This document shows, piece by piece, positions 24,696 to 41,671 of a stretch of DNA of 64,000 nucleotides. This stretch comes from Prescottella sp. R16 (GTDB lineage: Bacteria > Actinomycetota > Actinomycetes > Mycobacteriales > Mycobacteriaceae). The number at the start of each line of letters is the position of its first letter. Positions within the stretch are counted from its first letter, which is position 1. A program made the translations under genes and the position numbers. The notes under the pieces are model-generated. The model was not told the origin of the DNA. It did not search any database and saw only the letters and a list, made by a program, of their open reading frames with translations. The stretch spans positions 558,001 through 622,000 of the forward strand of contig NZ_CP130943.1 in the NCBI RefSeq assembly GCF_030656875.1. Direction: 5' to 3'.

Positions 24696-25083
24696 GGGCT
24701 CCTCTTCCGAAATTGTCGTAGCCGTGTCCGACCGCTGCTCGATGTGCGGTGCACGCGATGTACCTGCGGTTTCGATGCTATCTGCGGCTGTCGTGGCGAG
24801 GTGTCGAGGGGTGTACCGGACGGTAACCGGGGTGGCACTGCGTGCAAGATCATCTGTTTGCAGCTTTTGTTCGTCTTTCGACTGTCGCACTGCCCTCAGA
24901 CGTGGTTGACTGTGACCTGGTCGCAGCTTCTGTGTTCGTTATAACGCCGCAGGATCGATGTTGCGAGCGCGGTGCTTGTGCGTTCCTGAGGGGGAATCGA
25001 GAAAGTACAGCGGTCGGAACCGGCCCGACGGACCAGAAGTGCTGTTGTCCGTCGAATCCGGTGTAAGAAAGAGAAGGAAAAGC

Positions 25084-25287
25084 ATGGCACAGGGCACTGT
25101 GAAGTGGTTCAACGCCGAAAAGGGCTTCGGCTTCATCGCTCCCGAGGACGGCTCCGCTGACGTCTTCGTCCACTACTCGGAGATTCAGGGCAACGGCTTC
25201 CGTACCCTGGAGGAGAACCAGCGCGTCGAGTTCGAGGTCGGCCAGGGCACCAAGGGCCCGCAGGCCACCGGCGTTCGCGCTCTCTGA
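25084..25287 (+). CDS. cspA: Cold-shock protein A
   Basis: A 67-residue single cold-shock domain with RNP1 ([10 protein letters not shown]) and RNP2 (VFVHYSEI); binds single-stranded RNA/DNA as a chaperone. AGAAGGAA precedes the ATG. The upstream region (24696-25083, about 390 bp) has no gene and probably holds the long 5' leader typical of csp genes. It diverges from the helicase, as Rv3648c and Rv3649 do. Confidence 0.97.
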   Translation: MAQGTVKWFNAEKGFGFIAPEDGSADVFVHYSEIQGNGFRTLEENQRVEFEVGQGTKGPQATGVRAL

Positions 25288-25479
25288 TCCGTTCACGAAC
25301 TGAACGAAAGGCAGGTTCGGTCTTCGCGGCCGCTGCCTCACTCACCCCCTGACACCGGCAACGGTGCCAGGGGGTGAGTGCGTTTCCGGGGAGTTCCGGG
25401 GAGTTCCGGGGGGATCTCGTTCCCCGACACCGGGTGTGACCACCTCCGCATCGACACCCGGGCGGACTACTGTCCAAGT

Positions 25480-26064
25480 GTGGCGCAGTTGTCGTTCTTC
25501 TCCGCCGACTCGGAGCCGCCCGCGGTCGCCGACCTCGCGGGGCTGTTGGCCGCCCAGGGGCAGGCGGTCGTGTCGAAGGACGGGGTCCGGGTCTCGATCG
25601 TGGTCGACGACGCATGGCGTGCCGACGCGATCGTGGAGCTCGTCCGGGCGGCGGGGATCGTGGCCGAGGTCTCGCGTTCCGAGGAGGGGCGCCCGCTGGT
25701 TCGGACCGCGTACGTGCCGGAGTTGGCGGAGCTGGCGGCCCGCTGGACCCGGGGCGCCGTCAAGTCGGTGCCATCGGGGTGGATCCCGGATTCCCGCCAG
25801 CAGCGGGCCTGGATGTTGGCGTCCGGCCGGGTCGAGGTCGACGGCCAGCGGTACCTGCTCGGACTCGACCCGCATGCCCCGGACACGTATCCCGTGCTCG
25901 CGCAGTCGCTGATGCGGGCGGGGGTGGCGCCCACGATCGTCGGCGTCCACGGTTCGGCACCCGGACTGCGGATCTCCGGCCGGCGCCGACTGATGCATCT
26001 CGCCGAGAACATCGGGCAGCCACCGGACGATCCCGACGCTCGACGTAACTGGCCGCACACATGA
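25480..26064 (+). CDS. Conserved actinobacterial hypothetical protein (Rv3647c homologue)
   Basis: A 194-residue protein from GTG 25480, starting VAQLSFFSADSEPPAVADLA. It contains AWRADAIVELVRAAGIVAEV and GLRISGRRRLMHLAENIGQP. No transmembrane helix or catalytic motif is evident. It occupies the place of Rv3647c between cspA and topA. Function unknown, but strict conservation next to topA suggests a housekeeping role. Confidence 0.8.
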   Translation: MAQLSFFSADSEPPAVADLAGLLAAQGQAVVSKDGVRVSIVVDDAWRADAIVELVRAAGIVAEVSRSEEGRPLVRTAYVPELAELAARWTRGAVKSVPSGWIPDSRQQRAWMLASGRVEVDGQRYLLGLDPHAPDTYPVLAQSLMRAGVAPTIVGVHGSAPGLRISGRRRLMHLAENIGQPPDDPDARRNWPHT

Positions 26065-26208
26065 TCGACAACGGTGGGACGGACATACGCGGCCGTCCTG
26101 GGCGTGTGACACCCTGTTACTGACCGGACCCGGTATAACGGGGCGGAGACGAGATTCGCATCAGGTGCGCAGCGGCACTGATCGAGCAGGAAAGGTGCGG
26201 ACAGACTG

Positions 26209-29109
<2,901 letters not shown>

Positions 29110-29147
29110 CGGTCTTTGCTGTCGGTGCGGATCGTTAGGCTCGGCGC

Positions 29148-30335
29148 GTGGCGGGAGTGTTCGAGCGCCTGGTCGGTCAGGAGCATGTCGAGACGGAGCT
29201 GACGGCTGCCGCGGCAGCCGCCCGGGGCGGCGATGCCGGCTCCCGGATGACGCATTCGTGGCTGTTCACCGGACCGCCCGGGTCCGGGCGGTCCGTCGCC
29301 GCGGTGTGCTTCGCCGCGGCACTGCAGTGCACGTCCGACGGCGTGCCCGGCTGCGGTGAATGCCAGGCGTGTACGACGACGCTGGCCGGCACCCACGGGG
29401 ATGTCCGACGCATCGTCCCCGAGGGGCTGACCATCAGTGTCAAGGAGATGCGGGCCATCGTGCAGACGGCGTCGCGGCGTCCGAGCACGGGCCGATGGCA
29501 GATCGTTGTCGTCGAGGACGCCGACCGGCTCACCGAGGGCGCCGCCAACGCACTGTTGAAGGTGGTCGAGGAACCGCCGGACCGCACGGTGTTCCTGCTG
29601 TGTGCGCCGTCGGTGGATCCTCAGGACATCTCGGTGACGCTCCGGTCGCGATGCCGGCACATTCCTCTCGTCACGCCGGCGGCCGACGCCATCGCCCGGG
29701 TGCTACGCGAGCGTGACGGCATCGATCCCGACGCCGCGACGTGGGCGGCGTCGATCTGTGGCGGACACGTCGGTCGGGCCCGGCGTCTGGCGACGGACGA
29801 GGATGCCCGCGGCCGGAGGGGGCGGGCGCTCGCGCTCGCGCACGCGGCGATGCGTCCGGCCACCAGGTACGCGGCGGCCGAGGAACTGGTGCGGGCTGCG
29901 GACCTCGAAGCCAAGGAGCTGACGGCCACTCGGGACGAACGCGAGACCGAGGAACTGCGGACCGCCCTCGGCGCTGGTGGCACAGGTAAAGGGGCTGCCG
30001 GGGCGCTGCGTGGTTCTGCAGGAGTACTCAAGGACCTGGAGCGCCGGCAGAAGTCACGGGCCACCCGGACCGGACGTGATGCTCTGGATCGGGCTCTGAT
30101 GGATTTGGCGGGGTTGTACAGGGACGCGCTGGCCCGGTCGTTCGGATCGACGGCCACCGCGAACCACCCCGACATGGCGGACCAGGCGGACGACCTCGCC
30201 GACCGAACCTCCCGAGAGGGACTGCTGCGGTGCATCGAGGCGATCCTCGATTGCCGCGAAGCCCTGGACACGAACGTCAAACCCAAGTTCGCCCTCGACG
30301 CCCTCGTCGCCCGGATCGGCGCCCAGTACCGGTAG
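29148..30335 (+). CDS. holB: DNA polymerase III delta' subunit
   Basis: A 395-residue clamp-loader subunit. It opens with VFERLVGQEHVETELTAAAA, has a P-loop (FTGPPGSGRSVAAVCF, with Arg in place of the usual Lys, as expected for a non-hydrolysing delta' subunit), and a zinc-binding Cys set (CTSDGVPGCGECQACTT). The sensor region reads NALLKVVEEPPDRTVFLLC. GTG start, 39 bp after topA. It works with DnaX and HolA to load the sliding clamp. Same neighbourhood as Rv3644c. Confidence 0.95.
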   Translation: MAGVFERLVGQEHVETELTAAAAAARGGDAGSRMTHSWLFTGPPGSGRSVAAVCFAAALQCTSDGVPGCGECQACTTTLAGTHGDVRRIVPEGLTISVKEMRAIVQTASRRPSTGRWQIVVVEDADRLTEGAANALLKVVEEPPDRTVFLLCAPSVDPQDISVTLRSRCRHIPLVTPAADAIARVLRERDGIDPDAATWAASICGGHVGRARRLATDEDARGRRGRALALAHAAMRPATRYAAAEELVRAADLEAKELTATRDERETEELRTALGAGGTGKGAAGALRGSAGVLKDLERRQKSRATRTGRDALDRALMDLAGLYRDALARSFGSTATANHPDMADQADDLADRTSREGLLRCIEAILDCREALDTNVKPKFALDALVARIGAQYR

Positions 30336-30398
30336 CCGGCCGCCCGATTTGCATAAGGGGCGGGGTGTCAGGCTAAACTCGCACGCGCCGAAAGGCAC

Positions 30399-30471
30399 GC
30401 TGCCTTAGCTCAGTCGGTAGAGCATTTCACTCGTAATGAAAAGGTCGTCGGTTCGATTCCGACAGGCAGCT
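30399..30471 (+). tRNA. tRNA-Thr (anticodon CGT)
   Basis: The acceptor stem GCTGCCT/AGGCAGC closes the cloverleaf. The D arm is GCTC...GAGC, the anticodon stem TTTCA/TGAAA encloses the loop CTCGTAA, and the T arm is TCGGTTCGATTCCGA. CCA is not encoded. Confidence 0.97.
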
Positions 30472-30478
30472 CGGAGAG

Positions 30479-30511
30479 GCCCCGGTGGACACAGTCCACC
30501 GGGGCCTTTCT
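30479..30511 (+). terminator. Intrinsic terminator after tRNA-Thr
   Basis: A long GC-rich stem (arm CCCCGGTGGAC, loop ACA, matching arm GTCCACCGGGG) followed by CCTTTCTCG. Confidence 0.9.
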
Positions 30512-30619
30512 CGTTCCCGGAGCAGCCGACGCCTGCTTCGCCCTCTCTGTCCCCTGTTTGGTCTCTGTGCCGGCGACCGGGCTTGCCTCGTCCCCTCGAC
30601 AAGCCCGGTCGCCGGCACC

Positions 30620-30829
30620 ATGCTCGGGAGGGTGAGCGAATCGCTGAAGACTCGGGTCCGCGAGAAGCTGCTGCGCCAACTCCTCGAGAACGGCGGGCGC
30701 CCCGTCGAAGAGTTCGAAGGGGACGACCCACGCCTGGTTGCAATCGACAGCGACCTCGCAGCCCTCGACGAAGTACCGGACGACGACCCCCTCGTCGAAG
30801 AGCTGGCGGCCAAGTACTGGGTTCCCTGA
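30620..30829 (+). CDS. Small acidic hypothetical protein
   Basis: A 69-residue product from ATG 30620 (GTG 30632 is also possible): a helix SESLKTRVREKLLRQLLENG, then FEGDDPRLVAIDSDLAALDE and VPDDDPLVEELAAKYWVP. High third-position GC and a compact acidic C-terminal half favour a real gene. It lies alone between tRNA-Thr and the rRNA promoter region. Function unknown. Confidence 0.5.
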   Translation: MLGRVSESLKTRVREKLLRQLLENGGRPVEEFEGDDPRLVAIDSDLAALDEVPDDDPLVEELAAKYWVP

Positions 30830-31106
30830 CCCGTTGTGAGCCTTCCGTGACGGGTTCGGGCGACGGCCCGGACTCTCCTGCACGTTTTTCCGGCTGTGAC
30901 CTGGCGATTTGGTGTTCTGTGGTGGGTTCGCGTAACTTATTCCAGGTCAGAGCGACACGGACACCGACCCGGACGCGATCTTCACAGGTCAGCGAGGGAA
31001 AACGAGGTTGTACGGGGAGCGCCTGACGGTCTCCGGATTTTGTGTGGTGTTCACCGCCTGGTAGGGTGGTGGAGCCGCTTCGGAGGTGCTGCTCCGGTGG
31101 CCGGGT

Positions 31107-31135
31107 TTGCTCCCGGGCGTCAGAGCGGATAAGCT
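31107..31135 (+). promoter_or_regulatory. Candidate rRNA operon promoter
   Basis: TTGCTC (31107-31112), a 17-bp spacer and TAAGCT (31130-31135), about 265 bp before the 16S start. The leader after it contains TGTTCTTTGAGAACTCAACA (near 31189), the conserved actinobacterial boxA/processing region, which recurs in the 16S-23S spacer near 33219. Other promoters may lie in 30840-31100, which holds no gene. Confidence 0.55.
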
Positions 31136-31395
31136 GGAACGGTTGCCCCGGAACGAGAAGCCGAGTGTTTCTGGTGATGGTGTGTGCGTGTTCTTTGAGA
31201 ACTCAACAGTGTGTCGATGAATGTCAGTGCCAATTTTGGTACTCTGCCCCGTCTGTTTCGGATGGGGTGGGTATGTGTCGATTCTTCCATTCTTCCGTCT
31301 GGGAGGGTCGACCGAAACAGCTAGTTTGAGTTTATTTGCTAGTGATTTGACTCGATGTCTATGACTGATTGAGGTTTCGGCCTCCAATCGTGAGT

Positions 31396-36383
<4,988 letters not shown>

Positions 36384-36504
36384 AAAGAAGCTACGCGTCC
36401 ACTGTGCGGTATCTGAAACAACACACAGATACCCATCCGATCCCCACCACACCCCGAGGGTGTGGTCCGGGCGGGGTCGGAGGGGGTGTGACAGTTTCAT
36501 AGAG

Positions 36505-36621
36505 TTACGGCGGTCATAGCGGAGGGGAAACGCCCGGTCCCATTCCGAACCCGGAAGCTAAGCCCTCCAGCGCCGATGGTACTGCACTCGACAGGGTGTG
36601 GGAGAGTAGGACACCGCCGAA
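36505..36621 (+). rRNA. rrf: 5S ribosomal RNA
   Basis: From TTACGGCGGTCATAGCGG to GACACCGCCGAAC; contains CCCATTCCGAACCCGGAAG. About 117 nt; ends estimated from the pairing of GGCGGT with ACCGCC. Confidence 0.97.
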
Positions 36622-36630
36622 CACCCGTTA

Positions 36631-36666
36631 CCGAAGGCCCCCACCATTCTTGGTGGGGGCCTTCGG
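36631..36666 (+). terminator. rRNA operon terminator
   Basis: A perfect 16-bp stem (CCGAAGGCCCCCACCA and its complement) with loop TTCT. Only a weak T-tract follows. Confidence 0.9.
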
Positions 36667-36846
36667 CATTTCCGCATGGTTTTGATGTCCGGCCACGATC
36701 TCGCCGGCCCGCCCCGAATCGTCACGCTTTCCGTAGAAATAGACGGAACCGTACCCGAACAGATACTCCTCGACGAACTCCGCGTCCAGGTCGTCGGTAC
36801 GGGGTCACCCCTCCTCGTTCATCTGGAAACGGATACCGCACCGACA

Positions 36847-36868
36847 AGACATCAGACGTCTGAGGTCT
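36847..36868. promoter_or_regulatory. Palindromic operator upstream of first GntR gene
   Basis: AGACATCAGACGTCTGAGGTCT is a 22-bp inverted repeat with one mismatched pair and a perfect TCAGACGTCTGA core. It lies 28 bp before the GntR start codon; autoregulation is inferred. Confidence 0.6.
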
Positions 36869-36895
36869 GTAGGTTCGAGTCCGGAGGTGACGACG

Positions 36896-37591
36896 ATGAC
36901 AGGACACGTTTTGCGAAGCGGACCCCTGGTGCCGCAGTTGGAGCAGGTGCTCCGAGATCGGATCGACAGCGGAGGATGGGACGTCGGCGAGCGATTGCCG
37001 AGCGAAGCGGACCTTGCTGCGGAACTCGGGGTCGGACGGTCGTCCGTCCGGGAAGCGGTGCGTCTGCTGGTACGCGACGGACTACTCGACGTCCGGCACG
37101 GTGTCGGGACGTTCGTGGCCGAGCCGGTCGAGACAGCCGAGCCGGCACTCGAGCAGCTTCTGCGTCGGGCTCGTGTCCTCGAGGTGCTGGAGGTCCGCCG
37201 TGCACTCGAAACGGAGGCTGCACGACTGGCTGCGGACCGGGCACGGCCCGAGGACATCGCAGAGATCCGGGAACAGGTGGCCGACAGGCATACGCGGCAG
37301 TCGGGCGGCGCCGACGCCTTCGTGACGGCAGACCTCGAGTTCCACCGATCCGTCGTCGTGCTGGCCGGTAACTCCGTGCTGACGGCGCTGTTCGATTCGG
37401 TGCGGCCGGTGCTGCACACCGCGCTCGTGGAAATGGTCGACAACGAGCCGGAACTCCCGGACACCGGTGAGGCCCACGACGCGCTCGTCGATGCTCTCGA
37501 AGCGGGTGACGGTGCGGCGGCCGTCGCGGCGACGGTCGCGAATCTGGATCCGATGATCGCGAAGTTGAGGGAAGGAAGGAACGCCGAGTGA
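36896..37591 (+). CDS. GntR-family transcriptional regulator (FCD/FadR type)
   Basis: A 231-residue regulator. The N-terminal winged HTH contains RLPSEADLAAELGVGRSSVR and EAVRLLVRDGLLDVRHGVGT; the C-terminal FCD ligand domain contains VLEVRRALETEAARLAADRA and FHRSVVVLAGN. It senses a carboxylate-like metabolite and controls nearby genes. ATG 36896 is chosen for the GGAGG 9 bases upstream; GTG 36887 is an alternative. It overlaps the ABC ATPase start. Confidence 0.93.
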   Translation: MTGHVLRSGPLVPQLEQVLRDRIDSGGWDVGERLPSEADLAAELGVGRSSVREAVRLLVRDGLLDVRHGVGTFVAEPVETAEPALEQLLRRARVLEVLEVRRALETEAARLAADRARPEDIAEIREQVADRHTRQSGGADAFVTADLEFHRSVVVLAGNSVLTALFDSVRPVLHTALVEMVDNEPELPDTGEAHDALVDALEAGDGAAAVAATVANLDPMIAKLREGRNAE

Positions 37592-38409
37592 ATACCCCGA
37601 TCCACGGCAGCGTGGTGCTGAGCACCGAGGGGGTGGACCTGGTCCGGGACGGGCGGGCGATCCTGAGCGGAATCGACGTCCGGATCGAGCAGGGGCAGCA
37701 CTGGGTGCTGTTGGGAGCCAACGGCGCCGGCAAGAGCACGCTGCTCGGTCTGCTCGGGGCGGTCACGCACCCCACCCGTGGCACCGTGCACGTTCTCGGA
37801 CATCGACTCGGCCGGGTGGACATGCGGGAGCTGCGCTCGCACATCGGACACGTCGACCCGCGGCACACGATAGAGCGTCCGCTGACGGTGTGGGACGTCG
37901 TGCTCACGGGCCTGACGAACACGACCGAGTTCGCGCAGCGGTGGCAGCCCACGGATGCGGACCGGGCGCGGGCGGAGGAACTGATCGCGATGATGGGGAT
38001 GTCGGCGCGGATCGAGGCGCGGTGGCCCGTGCTGTCGCAGGGTGAGCGGGGGCGTGCGCTCATCGCCCGCGCGCTGATGCCGGATCCGCCGGTGCTGTTG
38101 CTCGACGAGCCGGCGACCGGGCTCGACCTTGCGGCCCGGGAACAGTTGCTCACCGCGCTCGACGACATGCGCGCCCGGCATCCGACGATGGCGAGCATCC
38201 TCGTCACACATCACATCGAGGAGATCCCGACCACCACGACGCATGCCGTGCTGCTCCGGGACGGGCGGATCACCGTGCAGGGGCCGGCGGAATCGGTGAT
38301 CACCACCGCCGGGATCAGCGAGTGCTTCGACCACCCGATCACGATCCTCCGCAACGGGGGCCGGTATTCGGCGCAGTCGCGCGTCGACGGGCTCGGTTCG
38401 ACGGCCTGA
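37588..38409 (+). CDS. Orphan ABC-type ATPase (ModF/YlmA-like)
   Basis: A 273-residue single nucleotide-binding domain: Walker A LLGANGAGKSTLLGLLG, signature LSQGERGRALIARALM, Walker B PPVLLLDEPATGLDLAA, H-loop ILVTHHIEEIP. No permease or binding protein is encoded nearby. The sequence style (QHWVLLGANGAGKST, THHIEEIP) resembles soluble orphan ATPases of the YlmA/ModF group rather than an importer subunit. Its GTG overlaps the stop of the GntR gene, so the two are co-translated. Confidence 0.88.
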   Translation: MNTPIHGSVVLSTEGVDLVRDGRAILSGIDVRIEQGQHWVLLGANGAGKSTLLGLLGAVTHPTRGTVHVLGHRLGRVDMRELRSHIGHVDPRHTIERPLTVWDVVLTGLTNTTEFAQRWQPTDADRARAEELIAMMGMSARIEARWPVLSQGERGRALIARALMPDPPVLLLDEPATGLDLAAREQLLTALDDMRARHPTMASILVTHHIEEIPTTTTHAVLLRDGRITVQGPAESVITTAGISECFDHPITILRNGGRYSAQSRVDGLGSTA

Positions 38410-38450
38410 GGGGACCCCGCCCGAGGACGGATCGTTCGCCGAGCGTATAA

Positions 38451-38474
38451 ATACATCTTGTGTCTAAGTTGTAT
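38451..38474. promoter_or_regulatory. Operator overlapping start codon of second GntR gene
   Basis: ATACATCTT (38451-38459), six bases, AAGTTGTAT (38466-38474): an inverted repeat matching at 8 of 9 positions. A -10-like TATAAAT lies at 38446-38452, so the GTG at 38460 may be leaderless and the operator would block transcription start directly. Confidence 0.55.
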
Positions 38475-39113
38475 TCAGTGTCCGAGCTCGCGTACCGCGA
38501 GGTCAAGGAACTCATCCTGTCCGGCGAGCTTCCGGGCGGCGAACTGATCAGCGAGGGCGAGATCGCGACCCGGATGGGGTCCAGCCGGACACCGGTACGG
38601 GAGGCCTTCCTGCGGCTCGAGGCGGAGGGTTGGATGCGGCTGTATCCGAAACGGGGGGCGTTGATCGTCCCGATCGCAGAGGGAGAGGCCGAGCACATCG
38701 TCGACGCGCGACTGCTCGTCGAGGTACACGCGGTCGAGGCGGTCACGGCGAACCCTCGGGGCCGGGACGTGCTCGTCGCGACGCTCCGGGAGAACCTGGC
38801 CGAGCAGCGCCGTCTGGTCGAGTCGGGTGGTGACCCGGTGCGGTACAGCATCCTGGACGCCGACTTCCACCGGGCGCTGGTGCACGCCGGCGGCAACCCG
38901 CTGCTCGAGACCTTCTACGACGGTCTGCGTGAGCGTCAGCGGCGGATGACCGCGAATTCGCTGGCCCGCGATCCGGAGCAGATCACCAAGATCGTCGAGG
39001 ACCACATCCGGCTGGCCGATCTGGTGGAGGCCGGGGACGCTGCGGGCTTCGCAGCGGCCGTCCGCCTGCACATGCGTGAGGTGCACGCGCTGGGTGAGGG
39101 GGGACGGCGATGA
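38460..39113 (+). CDS. GntR-family transcriptional regulator (FCD type)
   Basis: A 217-residue regulator with winged HTH (GELISEGEIATRMGSSRTPV, REAFLRLEAEGWMRLYPKRG) and an FCD domain (DARLLVEVHAVEAVTANPRG; DADFHRALVHAGGNPLLETF with metal-binding-type Asp/His). No ribosome site precedes the GTG, consistent with a leaderless mRNA. It overlaps the downstream MFS gene (ATGA), which it probably controls. Confidence 0.93.
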   Translation: MSKLYSVSELAYREVKELILSGELPGGELISEGEIATRMGSSRTPVREAFLRLEAEGWMRLYPKRGALIVPIAEGEAEHIVDARLLVEVHAVEAVTANPRGRDVLVATLRENLAEQRRLVESGGDPVRYSILDADFHRALVHAGGNPLLETFYDGLRERQRRMTANSLARDPEQITKIVEDHIRLADLVEAGDAAGFAAAVRLHMREVHALGEGGRR

Positions 39114-40381
39114 CCGCGGTCCGGGACGACGCAGTCACGACCGTCGAGGCACGGACGCGTCAGTGGATGCTCGTCGCCGCGGGCATGTTCGTGGTCGCGT
39201 GGGGTGGCAACCAGTTCACACCGCTGCTGGTGATGTACAAACTCGACCACGGTTTCACACAGGTCGTGGTCGACACGTTCCTGTTCGCGTACGTGTTCGG
39301 CATCGTCCCGGCCCTGCTGATCGGTGGCCCGCTGTCGGACCGGTTGGGGCGTCGTCCGTTGATGCTGCCCGCGCCGTTCGTCGCGGCGGCGGGATCACTC
39401 GTCCTGGCGACCGGCGCGGATTCCGCGCTGGGGCTCACCGTCGGCCGCGTGCTGTCGGGGATCGCGCTGGGTCTGGGGATGGCAGTCGGCGGCAGTTGGC
39501 TCAAGGAACTGTCGACGCGGCAACGCGATCCGTCGGCGCGGCCGGGGGTCGGTGCCCGACGGGCCGCGATGAGCCTGACGGCCGGGTTCGGCCTCGGTGC
39601 CGGGGTCGCGGGCGTCCTCGCACAGTGGGGGCCGTGGCCCAGTTCCCTTCCGTACGGGTTGCACGCCGTGCTGTCCCTCGCGGTCGGCATCGCACTGCTG
39701 CGGGTTCCCGAGACCCGTTCGGCGACACCGAAGTCCCAGCGGCGTCGGCTGCGTGACGACCTGAAGATCCCGGCGGCCGGGCACCGTCGCTTCCTCTACG
39801 TCGTCCTGCCCGTCGCCCCCTGGGTGTTCGGCGCCGCCGCGTCGGCGTACGCGGTGATACCGGCGCTCATGACCAGCCGCGCCGGGGATGCGCCGGTCGC
39901 ATTCTCGGCCCTGCTGTGCATGGTGGGGCTCGGCTCGGGATTCGCGATCCAGGCACTCGGCCGCCGGATCGACACACCACGCAACGCGCGGGCCGTCGCG
40001 GTGGCGCTGGTCGTGCTGGTGCTGGGCATGACGATCGCGGCGATCACCGCGAACGTGCTGACGATCCCGATGGCGATCCTCGCCTCCGCCGTCCTCGGCT
40101 GCGGCTACGGCCTGGCGCTGGTGTCCGGACTGCAGGAGATCCAGCGGATCGCCGGCCCCGACGATCTCGCCGGGCTCACCGCCGTCTTCTACTCGTTCAC
40201 CTATCTCGGCTTCGCGGCCCCCGCCGTGATGGCGATGATCGTCGAGATCGACCCCGCCCTCACCTATCCGACGATGTTCGGCGTCGGCGCGGTCGTCGCG
40301 TCGGCCTGCCTGCTGCTCGTCCTCGTCGCATGGCGCCGGCACCTGCCGGAACCGGTCGGGGAACGGTCAGAGCCCCGGTAG
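39110..40381 (+). CDS. MFS transporter
   Basis: A 423-residue integral membrane transporter with 12 predicted helices. The motif A equivalent is GGPLSDRLGRRPLMLPA between helices 2 and 3, and VGRVLSGIALGLGMAVGGSW forms helix 4 with the following loop. A putative exporter or importer of the ligand of the upstream GntR regulator, to which it is coupled; the substrate is unknown. Its 3' end overlaps the converging M1 peptidase gene by 15 bp. Confidence 0.92.
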   Translation: MTAVRDDAVTTVEARTRQWMLVAAGMFVVAWGGNQFTPLLVMYKLDHGFTQVVVDTFLFAYVFGIVPALLIGGPLSDRLGRRPLMLPAPFVAAAGSLVLATGADSALGLTVGRVLSGIALGLGMAVGGSWLKELSTRQRDPSARPGVGARRAAMSLTAGFGLGAGVAGVLAQWGPWPSSLPYGLHAVLSLAVGIALLRVPETRSATPKSQRRRLRDDLKIPAAGHRRFLYVVLPVAPWVFGAAASAYAVIPALMTSRAGDAPVAFSALLCMVGLGSGFAIQALGRRIDTPRNARAVAVALVVLVLGMTIAAITANVLTIPMAILASAVLGCGYGLALVSGLQEIQRIAGPDDLAGLTAVFYSFTYLGFAAPAVMAMIVEIDPALTYPTMFGVGAVVASACLLLVLVAWRRHLPEPVGERSEPR

Positions 40382-41671
40382 CACGGTCGACGACAGCCAG
40401 GCGTCCCACAGCGGACGCAGCGGCTCGTCGGTGAAATGACCGGCCAGATCGGTGAACTGCTCGGTCGACACCGTCGAATACCGGTACCTGGTGGTCCAGT
40501 CGTGCAGCAGCGCGAAGAAGGCGTCGTCGCCGAGACGGCGTCGCAGGACGTGCAGGGTGAGGGCGCCGCGCTTGTAGATGCGGTCGTCGAACATGTCCCG
40601 AGGCCCCGGATCGGCGAGCACGATGTCCTGCGGTTTGTCGGCCAGCCCGCGGTGCGCCGCCACCGCGTGGGCGTGGGCGTCCGGTCCGCCGGAGTGCTCC
40701 GACCACAGCCACTCCGCGTAACACGCGAAGCCTTCGTGCAGCCAGATGTCCTTCCACGTCCCGAGGGTGAGGCTGTTGCCGAACCACTGGTGCGCGAGCT
40801 CGTGCGCGACGAGGCGCTCGGATCCGCGTCGGCCGTCGCAGTGGTTGGCGCCGAAGATCGACAGGCCCTGCGCCTCGATCGGGATCTCCAGTTCGTCGCC
40901 CGTCACGACCACCGAATAGTCGTCGAACGGGTAAGGGCCGAACAGCTTTTCGAAGACGTCCAGCATCTGCGGCTGGCGCTCGAAGTCGTGGTCGAACGTC
41001 TCACGCAGTTCCACGGGATGCAGTGCGTGGATCGGGACGCGGGAGCCGTCCTGGCGGCGTCGCACGTACGGGCCGATCTGCACGGTCGCCAGGTACGACG
41101 CCATCGGCTCGGTCTGCTCGTACACCCATGTGGTCTGGCTCGCCTTGGTCTGCTTGCGAATCAGGGAACCGTTCGCAACCGCATGGTACGGGGAGTCCGT
41201 TGTGATCGAAATACGGTACGGCGCTTTGCAACTCGGATGGTCGTCGCACGGAAACCACGACGATGCCCCGTTCGGCTGGCTCGCGACCAGTGACCCCTCG
41301 GACAGTTCCTCCCACCCGACCTCGCCCCACGCGCTCGGCACCGGCTGCGGGTTGCCCGCGTACTGGACGGTGATCACCAGGGCGCCGCCGGCCGGGATCT
41401 TCTGTGGTGGAGTGATCGTCAGCTTGCCGCCCCGATGCGCGTACTTGGCGCCGCGCCGACCGTTCACCGAGACCTTCGCCACCTGCATCGCCGGTGCCAG
41501 ATCGAGAGAGAAGCGGCTCCGGACGTCGGTCGTCGTCGCGGTGATCGTGGCCTTCCCGGTGAGCCGGTTGCTGTGCACCTTGTACGTCAGCTCGAGGTCG
41601 TAGCGGGACACCCGGTAGCCGCGGTTGCCGGACTCGGGCAGATACGGGTCGATCGGCGCGTCGACCTTCAT
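40367..41671 (-). CDS. M1-family zinc metallopeptidase
   Basis: A 434-residue aminopeptidase N-type enzyme, short because it lacks the C-terminal helical domain. Zinc motif VAHELAHQWFGNSLTLG with the third ligand Glu in WLHEGFACYAEWLW; the exopeptidase GxMEN motif is replaced here by IPIEAQGLSIFG. An N-terminal beta-domain (YDLELTYKVHSNRLTGKATI) binds substrate. No signal peptide is seen, so it is probably cytosolic. The ATG overlaps the stop of the NRPS-like gene (4 bp), which couples the two. Confidence 0.92.
   Translation of the reverse strand: MKVDAPIDPYLPESGNRGYRVSRYDLELTYKVHSNRLTGKATITATTTDVRSRFSLDLAPAMQVAKVSVNGRRGAKYAHRGGKLTITPPQKIPAGGALVITVQYAGNPQPVPSAWGEVGWEELSEGSLVASQPNGASSWFPCDDHPSCKAPYRISITTDSPYHAVANGSLIRKQTKASQTTWVYEQTEPMASYLATVQIGPYVRRRQDGSRVPIHALHPVELRETFDHDFERQPQMLDVFEKLFGPYPFDDYSVVVTGDELEIPIEAQGLSIFGANHCDGRRGSERLVAHELAHQWFGNSLTLGTWKDIWLHEGFACYAEWLWSEHSGGPDAHAHAVAAHRGLADKPQDIVLADPGPRDMFDDRIYKRGALTLHVLRRRLGDDAFFALLHDWTTRYRYSTVSTEQFTDLAGHFTDEPLRPLWDAWLSSTVLPGL

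Noticed and set aside
36865..36890. Possible tRNA remnant (GGTTCGAGTCC near 36872)
   Set aside because: Resembles a T-arm, but no acceptor, D or anticodon stem can be built around it. It lies in the GntR operator/leader.
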